Source: Burkholderiaceae bacterium
GTDB taxonomy: Bacteria; Pseudomonadota; Gammaproteobacteria; Burkholderiales; Burkholderiaceae_E
DNA length: 51,146 bases
Reading direction: 5' to 3'
Assembly (NCBI GenBank): GCA_021463505.1
Contig: JAJTYR010000025.1
Span: 1-51,146 of the forward strand
Shown here: piece after piece, positions 25,287-34,807 of the stretch
Numbering within the stretch: the first letter of the stretch is position 1
Layout: each line of letters starts with the position of its first letter
Made by a program: the position numbers and the translations under genes
The notes under the pieces: generated by a model
Told to the model about the DNA's origin: nothing
What the model saw: the letters and a program-made list of their open reading frames with translations, nothing else
The model's database searches: none

Positions 25287-26753
25287 ATGGCGCTGCAACT
25301 GAAGGACATGCGATTGCTGGCCCACAGGGGCTACATCGACGGAAAGTGGGTCGACGCCGACGCGGGCGGCCGCTTCGCCGTGACGGACCCGGCCAGTGGC
25401 GAGACGATCGCCGAGGTGGCCGACATGGGCGCGGCCGAGACGCGGCGCGCGATCGAGGCGGCACAGCGCGCGCTGCCGGGGTGGCGCGCGAAGCCGGCGA
25501 AGGAGCGTGCCGCCGTGCTGCGCAAGTGGTACGACCTGATCCTCGCGCACGCCGAAGACCTGGCGCTGCTGATGACCACCGAGCAGGGCAAGCCGCTGGC
25601 CGAGGCGCGCGGCGAGATCGCCTACGGTGCGTCGTTCGTCGAGTGGTTCGCCGAAGAAGGGCGGCGCGCCTACGGCGACGTGATTCCGACGATCGCCGCC
25701 GATCGCCGGCTGCTCGCGATCAAGCAGGGCATCGGCGTGTGCGCGGCGATCACGCCGTGGAACTTCCCGATCGCGATGATCACGCGCAAGGTCGCGCCGG
25801 CGTTCGCGGCCGGATGCACGGTGGTCGCCAAGCCCGCCGAGGCCACGCCGCTGTCGGCGCTGGCGCTGATGGTGCTCGGCGAGCAGGCGGGGTTTCCGCC
25901 GGGCGTGTTCAACGTCATCGTCGGCAACGGCGACAAGTCGCCGGAGATCGGGCTGGAGATGTGCACGAACCCGGTGGTGCGCAAGGTGTCGTTCACCGGG
26001 TCCACCGAGGTCGGGCGCATCCTGCTGCGCCAGTGTGCGGACACGGTGAAGAAGCTGTCGCTCGAGCTGGGCGGCAACGCGCCGTTCATCGTGTTCGACG
26101 ACGCCGACCTCGATGCGGCGGTCGAGGGCGCGCTCGCGTCGAAGTACCGCAACGCGGGCCAGACCTGCGTCTGCGCGAACCGGCTCTACGTGCAGGACGG
26201 CGTCTACGACGCGTTCGCGAAGAAGCTCGCCGCGCGCGTCGGGCAGTTCCGCGTGGGCGCGGGCACCGAGGAGGGCGTGACGATCGGCCCGCTGATCGAG
26301 CCGGCGGCGATCGCCAAGGTCGAAGAGCACGTGGCCGATGCGCTGGCCAAGGGCGCGAAGCTGGTGCTCGGCGGCAAGCGGCACGCGCGCGGGGGCCTGT
26401 TCTTCGAGCCTACGATCCTCACCGATGTCACTTCGCAGATGCGCGTCGCGCGCGAAGAGACCTTCGGGCCGGTGGCGCCGCTGTTTCGCTTCCGCACCGA
26501 CGAGGAGGCAATCGCGATGGCCAACGACACCGAGTTCGGCCTGGCGGCGTACTTCTACTCGCGCGACATCGGGCGAATCTTCCGTGCCGCCGAGGGCCTC
26601 GAATCGGGCATGATCGGGGTGAACACCGGGCTGATCTCCACGGCCGAGGCGCCGTTCGGCGGCGTCAAGCAGTCGGGCCTCGGGCGTGAGGGTTCGAAGT
26701 ACGGCATCGACGAATACCTGGAAGTGAAGTACGTCTGCCTCGCGGGGCTCTGA
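25287..26753 (+). CDS. gabD: NAD(P)-dependent succinate-semialdehyde dehydrogenase
   Basis: A 488-residue aldehyde dehydrogenase of the GabD type. It has AITPWNFPIAMITRK, the NAD-binding FTGSTEVGR, the catalytic Glu in LELGGNAPFIVFDDAD and the catalytic Cys in NAGQTCVCANR (the Cys pair is typical of SSADH); the end is FGGVKQSGLGREGSKYGIDEYLEVKYV. It oxidises succinate semialdehyde to succinate. ATG 25287 has GGGAGAAGG upstream; the frame opens at GTG 25260. It is followed after 28 bases by an alcohol dehydrogenase, which could supply the semialdehyde. Confidence 0.9.
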   Translation: MALQLKDMRLLAHRGYIDGKWVDADAGGRFAVTDPASGETIAEVADMGAAETRRAIEAAQRALPGWRAKPAKERAAVLRKWYDLILAHAEDLALLMTTEQGKPLAEARGEIAYGASFVEWFAEEGRRAYGDVIPTIAADRRLLAIKQGIGVCAAITPWNFPIAMITRKVAPAFAAGCTVVAKPAEATPLSALALMVLGEQAGFPPGVFNVIVGNGDKSPEIGLEMCTNPVVRKVSFTGSTEVGRILLRQCADTVKKLSLELGGNAPFIVFDDADLDAAVEGALASKYRNAGQTCVCANRLYVQDGVYDAFAKKLAARVGQFRVGAGTEEGVTIGPLIEPAAIAKVEEHVADALAKGAKLVLGGKRHARGGLFFEPTILTDVTSQMRVAREETFGPVAPLFRFRTDEEAIAMANDTEFGLAAYFYSRDIGRIFRAAEGLESGMIGVNTGLISTAEAPFGGVKQSGLGREGSKYGIDEYLEVKYVCLAGL

Positions 26754-26781
26754 CCCGCGCGAAGGCTGCAGGGGAGGGGCG

Positions 26782-27942
26782 ATGACGAGAACGATGCGCG
26801 CCGCCGTGCTGCGCGCGATCGGCCTGCCGGCGCCGTATGCGCAGAGCCGGCCGCTGTCGATCGAGGAGGTCGCGCTCGAATCGCCGGGGCGCGGCGAGAT
26901 CATGGTCCGGATCCGCGCGGCGGGCCTGTGTCATTCCGATCTCTCGGCCATCAACGGCGATCGGCCGTGGCCGATGCCGATCGTGGTCGGTCATGAGGCG
27001 GCCGCCGAAGTGGTCGAGCTCGGCGAGGGCGTCGACGATCTCGCGATCGGCGATCACGTCGCACTGATCTTCCGCCCGAACTGCGGCACCTGCCCGAGCT
27101 GCGCCACGGGGCGGCCTGCGCTGTGCGAGCCGGGTGGCGTGTCGAACGCCCGCGGTTCGCTGCTCGGCGGCTACAAGCGATTGCGTTCGGTGGCCGGCCC
27201 CGGCATCGACGGCAAGCCGGGTTCGCCGTTGCATCATCACCTCGGCTGCGCCGCGTTCGCCGAATATGCGACGGTCTCGCGGCGCTCGGCGGTGAAGATC
27301 GATCCCGCGTTGCCCTGGGACGATGCGGCGCTGTTCGGCTGCGCGGTGATCACCGGCGCAGGCGCGGTGCTCAACACGGCGAAGGCCGAGGCGGGTTCGA
27401 AAGTCGCCGTGGTGGGTCTCGGCGGCGTCGGCTTTTCGTCGCTGCTGGCAGCACGCGCGATCGGCGCGCGCGAGATCGTCGCGATCGACATGCTCGCGTC
27501 GAAGCTCGCGAAGGCGCGCGCGCTCGGCGCCACCCAATGCTTCGATGCCGCCGACCCGGAGGTGATCGCGAAGGTGAAGGAGGCCACCGGCGGCGGTGTC
27601 GATTACGCGTTCGAGATGGCCGGCAGCGTGAGCGCGCTCGAGCTCGCCTACCGCGTCACTGCGCGCGGCGGCACGACGGTCACCGCGGGACTGCCGAATC
27701 CGCAGGCGCTGTGGCCGCTGCAGGCGGTGTCGCTGATCGCCGAGGAGCGCACGATCAAGGGCAGCTACGTCGGTTCGTGCGTGCCGTCGCGCGACATTCC
27801 GCGCTTCATCGCGATGTATCGCCGCGGCTCTCTGCCGGTGAACGAACTGCTTTCCGAGCGGATCGGGCTCGACGAGATCAATCCGGCGCTCGACCGGCTC
27901 GCCCGCGGCGAGTCGATCCGGCAGGTCGTCATGATGGCTTGA
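26782..27942 (+). CDS. Zinc-dependent alcohol dehydrogenase (MDR family)
   Basis: A 386-residue medium-chain dehydrogenase. The catalytic-zinc ligands are in AGLCHSD and GHEAAAEVVELG; the structural-zinc cysteines are CGTCPSCATGRPALC; the NAD-binding fold is VGLGGVGFSSLLAARA. The overall pattern is closest to class III-like/aryl-alcohol dehydrogenases. Beside gabD it may oxidise 4-hydroxybutyrate or a related alcohol to its semialdehyde, but the substrate is inferred. ATG 26782 follows AGGGGAGGGG. Confidence 0.88.
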   Translation: MTRTMRAAVLRAIGLPAPYAQSRPLSIEEVALESPGRGEIMVRIRAAGLCHSDLSAINGDRPWPMPIVVGHEAAAEVVELGEGVDDLAIGDHVALIFRPNCGTCPSCATGRPALCEPGGVSNARGSLLGGYKRLRSVAGPGIDGKPGSPLHHHLGCAAFAEYATVSRRSAVKIDPALPWDDAALFGCAVITGAGAVLNTAKAEAGSKVAVVGLGGVGFSSLLAARAIGAREIVAIDMLASKLAKARALGATQCFDAADPEVIAKVKEATGGGVDYAFEMAGSVSALELAYRVTARGGTTVTAGLPNPQALWPLQAVSLIAEERTIKGSYVGSCVPSRDIPRFIAMYRRGSLPVNELLSERIGLDEINPALDRLARGESIRQVVMMA

Positions 27943-28017
27943 ACGGGCGCGGCGCGGGGCTGCCTGCGATCGCGCCGTCCCGGCCATCGCGGTCGCGCAT
28001 CGGCCACGGGGGGATGG

Positions 28018-29480
28018 ATGGGCGAGGAACGCTTCGACTACATCGTCGTCGGTGCCGGCACGGCCGGTTGCCTGCTCGCCAATCGGCTGTCGGCCGACCC
28101 TTCGAGTCGCGTGTTGCTGCTCGAAGCCGGCGGCGAGGATCGCTATCTGTGGATCCACATCCCGGTCGGCTACCTGTACTGCATCGGCAACCCGCGCACC
28201 GACTGGCTGTTCCGCACGGCCGAGGAGGCCGGCCTGGGAGGGCGGTCGATCGGCTACCCGCGCGGCAAGGTGCCCGGCGGCTCGTCGTCGATCAACGGGA
28301 TGATCTCCATGCGCGGCCAGCGCGGCGATTACGACGGCTGGGCGGCCGCCGGCAATCCGGGCTGGGGCTGGGACGAAGTGCTGCCGCGCTTCCTGAAGCA
28401 CGAAGACCATCAGACGCTGGACTCGGGCGCCAGCGACCCGATGCACGGCCATGGCGGTGAATGGCGCGTCGAGCGCGCGCGCGTCACCTGGGAGATCCTC
28501 GACGCGTTCCGTGACGCCGCTGCGCAGACCGGCATTCCGCCGAGCGACGACTTCAACCGCGGCGACAACTTCGGCTGCGGCTATTTCGAGGTCAACCAGA
28601 AGCGCGGGGTGCGCTGGAATGCGTCGAAGGCGTTCCTGCGGCCGGTGCGGCAGCGTTCCAACCTGAAGGTGGTGAGCAGTGCCCAGGTCACCGGGCTGAT
28701 CCGGCGCATCGACGGCTCGGGGCGGGTGGAGGGCGTCGAATATCGGCTGGGCGGCGCTCGTGGCGAAAGCAAGCGCACACTGTGCAATGATGAGGTGATC
28801 CTCGCGGCCGGTGCGATCGGGTCGCCGCAGATCCTTCGATGCGCAGGCATCGGCCCCGGCGCGCAGCTCAGCGAAGCCGGCGTGACGCCAGCGACCGAGT
28901 TGCCCGGTGTCGGTGCGAACCTGCAGGATCACCTGCAGCTGCGGATGATCTACGAGGTCCGCAAGGTCCGGACGCTGAACCAGCAGGCGAACAGCCTGTT
29001 CGGCAAGGCGGGCATCGGACTGGAATACCTGCTGTTCCGCAGCGGGCCGATGTCGATGTCGCCGAGCCAGCTCGGCGCGTTCGCGCGCTCGGGGGACGAC
29101 GAACCGAGTCCCGACCTCGAATACCACGTCCAGCCGCTGTCGCTCGATCGCTTCGGCGAGCCGCTGCACCGGTTCCCCGCCTTCACTGCTTCGGTCTGCC
29201 ACCTGCGACCCTCGTCTCGCGGCGAGGTGCGCATCGCCTCGCCCGATCCGTTCGCGGCGCCACGCATCGCGCCGAACTACCTGTCCACCGATCGTGACCG
29301 GACGGTGGCGGCGCGCTGGCACTGACGCGTCGCATCGTCGCGGCCGACGCGCTGCGCCGCTTCGAGCCGCGGAAGCTGAAGCCCGGCGTCGCATATCGCA
29401 GCGAGGAAGAACTGATTGATGATTGCGGAGAAGGCGGCGACGATGATCCTCGAAGATCGTCGTCGGGACTGAAAGGGTGA
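28018..29480 (+). pseudogene. GMC-family FAD oxidoreductase (choline dehydrogenase-like), frameshifted and truncated
   Basis: The first 435 codons read cleanly: FAD motif VVGAGTAGCLLANRLS, ExGG, GKVPGGSSSINGMISMRG, and AAGAIGSPQILRCAGIG. At about 29314, in a GCG-repeat run, one base appears to be missing and the frame ends at 29325. The continuing homology (LALTRRIVAADALRRFEPRK) is in the other frame to 29480. The conserved HPVGT(C/A)-RMG active-site region never appears, so the C-terminus is also lost. Normal length is about 530-560 residues. Either inactive, or affected by a sequence error plus a real deletion. Confidence 0.82.
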
Positions 29481-29499
29481 CGACGAGCGGAGCCGCGCG

Positions 29500-30612
29500 A
29501 TGGAGACGGTGCAGACGGTGGTGATCGGAGCCGGTGCGGTCGGGCTGGCGATCGCGCGCGAACTTGCGCTCAGCGGGCGCGAGGTGGTGATCCTCGAGCG
29601 CGAGAATGCGTTCGGCACGGGAACCAGCGCCCGCAACAGCGAGGTCCTGCATGCCGGCATCTACTACGAGCCCGGTTCGCTGAAGGCGCGGTTGTGCGTG
29701 GACGGACAGCGGCAACTGGTCGAGTTCTGCCGCAGTCACGGGGTCGCACATCGCGTCTGTGGCAAGCTGATCGTAGCGTGCAGCGAGGCGGAAACGGCCG
29801 GGCTGGAGAAGATCGAGCGGCGAGCCAGCGCCGCAGGTGTCGGGTCGCTACGCTGGCTGGGTGGGAATGAGGCCTGTTCCCTCGAACCGGCGCTGCGCTG
29901 CCACCAGGCGCTGCTGTCGCCTGACACGGGGATCGTCGACAGCCACGGGTTGATGCTGGCACTGCTCGGCGAGGCACAGGATCACGGGGCGATGCTTGCC
30001 TTGCTTGGCGAAGTGGTTGCCGGCGTCGTGCGCAGCGACGGTTTCGAACTCGAGGTGGCCGGTACCGACGGGCCGATGCGGCTGGGCTGCCGCGAACTCG
30101 TCAATGCGGCGGGCCTCGCGGCACAGCGCGTCGCTGCGCGGATCGATGGCCTCGCACAGGCCTGGGTGCCGACACTGCGGTTGGCCAAAGGCAACTACTT
30201 CTCGCTTGCGGGGCGGTCGCCGTTTTCGAGGCTGATCTATCCGGTTCCGAACGAAGCCGGACTCGGCGTGCATCTGACTCTGGATCTGGCCGGGCAGGCG
30301 CGCTTCGGGCCCGACGTCGAATGGATCGATGAAATCGACTACCAGGTCGATCCACGTCGCGCCGACGGCTTCTACGCGGAGATTCGCAGTTATTGGGCGG
30401 CACTGCCGGATGGGGCGTTGCAGCCGGCGTATTCCGGCATTCGCCCGAAACTGGTCGGCCCCGGTGAACCGGCGGCGGACTTCCGGATCGACGATGCCGC
30501 AGTGCACGGCGTGACCGGCCTGGTCAACCTGTTCGGGATCGAATCCCCCGGGTTGACTGCCTGCCTGGCGATCGCTGTTCGGGTTCGCGACGCATTGGAC
30601 GCCACGGCCTGA
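29500..30612 (+). CDS. lhgO: L-2-hydroxyglutarate oxidase/dehydrogenase (LhgO-type FAD enzyme)
   Basis: A 370-residue FAD-dependent oxidoreductase. The N-terminal dinucleotide motif is [17 protein letters not shown], followed by [15 protein letters not shown] and [12 protein letters not shown], all characteristic of LhgO/L2HGDH; near the end are YSGIRPKL and [15 protein letters not shown]. It oxidises L-2-hydroxyglutarate to 2-oxoglutarate and feeds electrons to the membrane. ATG 29500 immediately follows the decayed GMC gene. With gabD it fits a glutarate/GABA-type C4-C5 catabolic cluster. Confidence 0.9.
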   Translation: METVQTVVIGAGAVGLAIARELALSGREVVILERENAFGTGTSARNSEVLHAGIYYEPGSLKARLCVDGQRQLVEFCRSHGVAHRVCGKLIVACSEAETAGLEKIERRASAAGVGSLRWLGGNEACSLEPALRCHQALLSPDTGIVDSHGLMLALLGEAQDHGAMLALLGEVVAGVVRSDGFELEVAGTDGPMRLGCRELVNAAGLAAQRVAARIDGLAQAWVPTLRLAKGNYFSLAGRSPFSRLIYPVPNEAGLGVHLTLDLAGQARFGPDVEWIDEIDYQVDPRRADGFYAEIRSYWAALPDGALQPAYSGIRPKLVGPGEPAADFRIDDAAVHGVTGLVNLFGIESPGLTACLAIAVRVRDALDATA

Positions 30613-30669
30613 CCCGTGGCTGACGGTCGAGTGATGATCTTCGGGTGAAGGTCTGACCGCGTTCGCCGA

Positions 30670-30685
30670 TGTTCCACGTGAAACA
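30670..30685. promoter_or_regulatory. parS-like centromere site
   Basis: TGTTCCACGTGAAACA differs from the symmetric consensus TGTTTCACGTGAAACA by one base. It lies between lhgO and the YgaP-like gene, about 4 kb before parA. ParB should nucleate here. Confidence 0.85.
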
Positions 30686-30823
30686 CACAGACAGACCGAG
30701 AATCACTCGGCACACATCGTGCGGCCGAGAAGTCCGGCCCAGGCACTTGCGCGCCTGCGCTGACGCGTGCCTGACCCGGCCCCGGAGCGTCGGCGTGGCG
30801 CTTCGGGGCTCCCCGTTCTCCGG

Positions 30824-31021
30824 TCAGCTGCTCTTCTTCATCGGGCACGTGTTCATGCCCAGCAGCGAATACGCCGGGCATGTCCCGAACAGGCCGCTCG
30901 CCAACGGCAACACACCGATCCAGCCCCAGACGCCGATCGTACCGGCGAGCGCCAGCCCAATCAGGACGAGGCCGATGACGATACGTAACGTGCGATCGAG
31001 TCCGCCAACATTCACTTTCAT
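30824..31021 (-). CDS. DUF2892 (YgaP-like transmembrane) protein
   Basis: A 65-residue membrane protein starting MKVNVGGLDRTLRIVIGLVL, which is the DUF2892/YgaP_TM signature, with two helices and a closing CPAYSLLGMNTCP cysteine motif. ATG 31021 has GGAG 9 bases upstream, preferred over the frame opening at 31075. In other bacteria this domain accompanies rhodanese or Crp-type regulators. Here it follows a Crp-like gene by 91 bases on the same strand. Confidence 0.8.
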   Translation of the reverse strand: MKVNVGGLDRTLRIVIGLVLIGLALAGTIGVWGWIGVLPLASGLFGTCPAYSLLGMNTCPMKKSS

Positions 31022-31112
31022 TGCGTGCTTCTCCAGCAGAGCGGGCGACGGCGCCCGGATGTCCTTGACCCGCATTGAACCCCGGACGAGCGTGCGCAGT
31101 CTGTGACCCGGG

Positions 31113-31772
31113 TTACCGACTTTCGGCCAGCTGCCGCAGCGCGGACAAATCGAGGACCTCGATGCGCTCGCGCCCGAGGCGAACCACCCCCTGATCTTCG
31201 AAGCGACCGAGCAGGCGCGATACGATCTCGCGGGAGGTGCCGAGTTCGTCGGCGAGCCGCTGATGCGTTGCCAGCACGGTGGGGCCGTGCGCCAGAAGGC
31301 TCCGTGCGAGCCGCTGATCCAGTCGCTGGAATGCGACTGCCTCGACCAGCGCAGCCAGTTCGGCGATCCGCTCCGCCATCAGGCCGAGCAGGAACACTCG
31401 CCAGGGGCGCGCGTCGGTCCATGCGAGCATCGTATCCAGATCGACGAGGGCCAGCCGGGTCGGTGTCAGCGCGCTCCCGTGAGCCGTCATCGGCCTCTTC
31501 TCGAACAGGCACCCAGCCGACACCACACAGACCTGTCCGGGGCCGACCCGATAGAGCTCCAGCTCGCGGCCATCCGGAGAGCCGCGGGCCACTCGCACCT
31601 GTCCCGAGATCACGCACGGAAAGCCGTGGCAGCTCTCGCCTTCGGCGAACAACGGCGCGCCAGCCTCGACGCTGAGCAGCGGCAGTCGTGCGGCAGCCTC
31701 GGCGAAGCGCGACGCAGGAACGCCGCTCAACGCGGGATAGGCGGCAAGCAACAGGCTGGCTGTGTCGGTCAT
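31113..31772 (-). CDS. Crp/Fnr family transcriptional regulator
   Basis: A 219-residue regulator. The N-terminal cyclic-nucleotide-binding-like beta roll includes GAPLFAEGESCHGFPCVISGQVRV; the C-terminal winged helix has THQRLADELGTSREIVSRLLGRFEDQGVV. It lacks the FNR four-cysteine N-terminus; one or two cysteines remain (CHGFPC, CVVSAGC) that could sense redox. ATG 31772 follows CGGAGA. It probably controls the YgaP-like gene downstream. Confidence 0.85.
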   Translation of the reverse strand: MTDTASLLLAAYPALSGVPASRFAEAAARLPLLSVEAGAPLFAEGESCHGFPCVISGQVRVARGSPDGRELELYRVGPGQVCVVSAGCLFEKRPMTAHGSALTPTRLALVDLDTMLAWTDARPWRVFLLGLMAERIAELAALVEAVAFQRLDQRLARSLLAHGPTVLATHQRLADELGTSREIVSRLLGRFEDQGVVRLGRERIEVLDLSALRQLAESR

Positions 31773-31877
31773 CAATCTGTCTCCGTGGGCGCCGCCTCGG
31801 GGGTCGTCCGGCACTCCGACGGACTCGCAGGACGATCGTAGCGCGAACCCGCGCAGAGTGAGCTCCGGGTCGCCGCA

Positions 31878-31893
31878 GGTTTCACGTGGAACA
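31878..31893. promoter_or_regulatory. parS-like centromere site, upstream of mnmG
   Basis: GGTTTCACGTGGAACA carries the parS core with two differences from the symmetric consensus. It lies just upstream of the mnmG promoter and about 1.2 kb from the first site. Confidence 0.75.
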
Positions 31894-31910
31894 GTCCGGC
31901 CGAAGCGCGC

Positions 31911-31939
31911 TTCAGTTTCGTCTTCGTTAAGCCTATAAT
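31911..31939 (+). promoter_or_regulatory. Promoter of the mnmG-rsmG operon
   Basis: A perfect -10 TATAAT (31934-31939) is preceded at 17 bp by TTCAGT (31911-31916). It gives a leader of about 110 bases before mnmG. The parS site ends 17 bases upstream of the -35, so ParB spreading could touch this promoter. Confidence 0.6.
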
Positions 31940-32058
31940 CCGCGCTCCCGCTGGATGCGCCTTCGCGCCAGACTCCGCGGGCTTCGCGGTGTCGACCCGG
32001 ACCCGACCGCAGCTGCGTCGAGGCCGGACTGGCGCACTCCGACGGAATCACGCAGAAC

Positions 32059-33978
32059 ATGGCGAGCATGGAGCCCCCGCAGCAGTTCGACGTCATCGTC
32101 GTCGGCGGCGGCCATGCCGGCACCGAAGCGGCACTGGCTGCCGCGCGCATGGGCAGTCGTACGTTGCTGCTGACTCACAGCATCGAGACGCTCGGTCAGA
32201 TGTCGTGCAATCCGTCGATCGGCGGGATCGGCAAGGGCCATCTGGTCAAGGAGATCGATGCGCTCGGCGGCGCGATGGCGGCGGCGACCGATGAGGCCGG
32301 CATCCAGTTCCGGATTCTCAATTCGAGCAAGGGGCCCGCAGTGCGCGCCACCCGCGCCCAGGCCGATCGCATGCTCTACCGCCACGCCATCCGCCGGCGA
32401 CTCGAGAACCAGCCGAACCTGCTGATCTTCCAGCAGGCGGTCGATGACCTGATACTCGACGGCGATCGTGTGGTGGGCGCCGTGACCCAGCTCGGCGTGC
32501 GCTTTCGCGCCCGCACGGTCGTGCTGACGACCGGCACCTTCCTGAACGGGCTGATCCACGTCGGGCTGACGCACTACCCGGCTGGCCGTGCCGGCGATCC
32601 GCCGTCGCTGTCGCTCGCACGTCGCTTGCGCGAGATGGAGTTGCCGCAGGGGCGGCTGAAAACCGGCACCCCGCCGCGCATCGACGGCCGCACCATCGAT
32701 TTCTCCCGCTGCCAGGAGCAGCCCGGCGACCTTGATCCGGTGCCGGTGTTCTCGTTTCTCGGGCGACCCGAGCAGCATCCGCGCCAACTGCCGTGCTGGA
32801 TCACTCACACCGAGGCACGCACGCACGCCATCATTCGCGCAGGCCTCGATCGAAGCCCACTGTATTCGGGTGTCATCGAGGGAGTGGGTCCTCGCTATTG
32901 TCCGTCGATCGAAGACAAGATCCATCGCTTCGCGCACAAGGCATCGCACCAGATCTTCCTCGAACCCGAGGGTCTGGACACCCATGAGTTCTACCCCAAC
33001 GGCGTATCCACGAGCCTGCCGTTCGACGTGCAAATCGACCTGGTCCATTCGATTCCCGGTCTGGAGCAGGCCCACATCCTGCGCCCCGGCTACGCGATCG
33101 AATACGACTATTTCGACCCCCGCGCACTGAAGCGTTCGCTCGAGACGCGGTCCGTCGCCGGGTTGTTCTTCGCGGGTCAAATCAATGGCACCACCGGTTA
33201 CGAGGAGGCCGCTGCGCAAGGACTGCTGGCCGGCATCAACGCGGCACTGCAGGTCCAGGAGCGTGATCCCTGGACGCCGCGTCGCGACGAAGCCTATCTC
33301 GGCGTACTGGTCGATGATCTGATCACGCGCGGCGTCTCGGAACCCTACCGGATGTTCACCAGTCGCGCCGAATACCGGTTGAGCCTGCGCGAAGACAACG
33401 CCGACCTGCGACTGACGCCGATCGGTCATCGACTCGGCTGCGTCGATGCCCCGCGCTGGGACGCGTTTTCCCGTAAACGCGATGCGATCGAGCGCGAATT
33501 GCAGCGATTACGCGACAATTGGGTCCACCCACGCAACTTGCCTCCGGCACGCGCCGAGGCGCTGATCGGGCAGGCGATCGACCGCGAGTATTCGCTGGCC
33601 GACCTGTTGCGACGCCCCGATGTGGACTATCCGGCCATCGTCGCGATGGGCGGGCCCGCCCCGGAGGACCCGCAGGTGCGCGAGCAGGTCGCGATCCAGT
33701 TGAAATACGCCGGTTATATCGCCCGCCAGCAGGCCGAGATCGCACGCCACGAGCACAACGAGGCGCTGCCGATTCCGCCCGACTTCGACTATGCGCAGGT
33801 GCGCGGCCTGTCGATCGAGGTGCGCCAACGACTGACGCACGCCCGCCCGGAGACTGTCGGCCAGGCCGCGCGGGTGTCCGGCGTCACGCCGGCAGCAATC
33901 TCGCTGCTGCTGATCTATCTGAAAAAGAGGCGCGGCACGGCAGCGGGCAAGGGTGACGATGCGCAGCGCGCCGCGTGA
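32059..33978 (+). CDS. mnmG: tRNA uridine-5-carboxymethylaminomethyl modification enzyme MnmG
   Basis: A 639-residue FAD protein that, with MnmE, installs (carboxymethyl)aminomethyl groups at the wobble uridine of tRNAs. The FAD motif [19 protein letters not shown] is at the N-terminus; GidA signatures are [15 protein letters not shown] and [17 protein letters not shown]; the C-terminal helical domain ends in [13 protein letters not shown] 32059 or 32068 could start. It overlaps rsmG by 26 bases, and gidA-gidB-parAB is the usual betaproteobacterial order. Confidence 0.97.
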   Translation: MASMEPPQQFDVIVVGGGHAGTEAALAAARMGSRTLLLTHSIETLGQMSCNPSIGGIGKGHLVKEIDALGGAMAAATDEAGIQFRILNSSKGPAVRATRAQADRMLYRHAIRRRLENQPNLLIFQQAVDDLILDGDRVVGAVTQLGVRFRARTVVLTTGTFLNGLIHVGLTHYPAGRAGDPPSLSLARRLREMELPQGRLKTGTPPRIDGRTIDFSRCQEQPGDLDPVPVFSFLGRPEQHPRQLPCWITHTEARTHAIIRAGLDRSPLYSGVIEGVGPRYCPSIEDKIHRFAHKASHQIFLEPEGLDTHEFYPNGVSTSLPFDVQIDLVHSIPGLEQAHILRPGYAIEYDYFDPRALKRSLETRSVAGLFFAGQINGTTGYEEAAAQGLLAGINAALQVQERDPWTPRRDEAYLGVLVDDLITRGVSEPYRMFTSRAEYRLSLREDNADLRLTPIGHRLGCVDAPRWDAFSRKRDAIERELQRLRDNWVHPRNLPPARAEALIGQAIDREYSLADLLRRPDVDYPAIVAMGGPAPEDPQVREQVAIQLKYAGYIARQQAEIARHEHNEALPIPPDFDYAQVRGLSIEVRQRLTHARPETVGQAARVSGVTPAAISLLLIYLKKRRGTAAGKGDDAQRAA

Positions 33979-34732
33979 GTGGTCGGTGCCTCGCCGATCG
34001 CCGGTGCACGGCGCCGCGCCCGCAACGGCCTTCGACCGCGACGCCCTGCGTGCCCGCCTGCTTGCGGGTCTGGCCGAACTCGGCCTGGATGCCGTGCCGG
34101 TCGAGCGCCTGCTCGACTACCTCGCGCTGCTGGCGAAGTGGAGTGGCGTCTACAACCTCACCGCGATCCGCGAACCGCTCGCGATGCTGCACCAGCACCT
34201 GTTCGACAGCCTGTCGATCGTCGGCCCGCTGGCGGCGCGCCTGCCGGCGCCAGCGGGCCCCCGCTGGCGCGTCATCGACGTCGGCAGTGGCGCCGGACTG
34301 CCCGGCATCGTCCTGGCGCTGCTCTGGCCGCAGGCCGAAGTGTTGCTGGTCGAACCGGTGGGCAAGAAGGCCGCCTTCCTGCGCCAGTGCAAGACAGAGT
34401 TGGCGCTTGCAAACATCAGCGTCACGGCGGCTCGAATCCAATCGCTGCCGGCCACCGGCGCCACCACCTGGCCCGATCTGATCGTCTGCCGTGCGTTCGC
34501 CTCGCTGGCTGGCTTCATTGCGGCGATCGAGCGGATTGCCGGCCCGGACACGCTGGTGGCAGCCATGAAGGGTGCCCTTCCGGAGAACGAGCTCGCGGCG
34601 CTGCCGCCGGGCTGGTCGGTCGTCGAGGTCCTGCCGCTGCATCCGCCGGAGTTGGCGGCCAGTCGCCACCTGATCCTGTTGCGCCGCCGTGTGCCGGCCT
34701 GTTCAAAGCGTCTCAATGAAAGCAACCACTGA
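33953..34732 (+). CDS. rsmG: 16S rRNA (guanine-N7) methyltransferase RsmG
   Basis: A 259-residue SAM-dependent enzyme that methylates G527 of 16S rRNA. The N-terminal helical part has [15 protein letters not shown]; the SAM motif is [17 protein letters not shown] (about residue 107); [13 protein letters not shown] and a conserved CRAFASL follow. GTG 33953 or ATG 33959 are the candidate starts, both inside the mnmG end. About 25 Arg/Pro-rich residues precede the conserved core. Confidence 0.95.
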   Translation: MTMRSAPREWSVPRRSPVHGAAPATAFDRDALRARLLAGLAELGLDAVPVERLLDYLALLAKWSGVYNLTAIREPLAMLHQHLFDSLSIVGPLAARLPAPAGPRWRVIDVGSGAGLPGIVLALLWPQAEVLLVEPVGKKAAFLRQCKTELALANISVTAARIQSLPATGATTWPDLIVCRAFASLAGFIAAIERIAGPDTLVAAMKGALPENELAALPPGWSVVEVLPLHPPELAASRHLILLRRRVPACSKRLNESNH

Positions 34733-34807
34733 CTTTCATCAGTGCGTCGATTCCCATCTTCGATTCCTTCGATACACCGTGCCCGTCGAAGGGCCTGAAG
34801 CACTCAT

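Noticed and set aside
26665-29751. 1028-codon minus-strand frame opposite the alcohol dehydrogenase and GMC genes
   Set aside because: Composition is His/Arg/Ala-rich antisense shadow; the plus-strand genes have full catalytic motifs.
30613-32058. Chromosome origin (oriC) with DnaA boxes near mnmG
   Set aside because: parS sites are present, but I found no cluster of TTATCCACA-type boxes and no dnaA or rpmH gene; the origin is probably near but not in the window.
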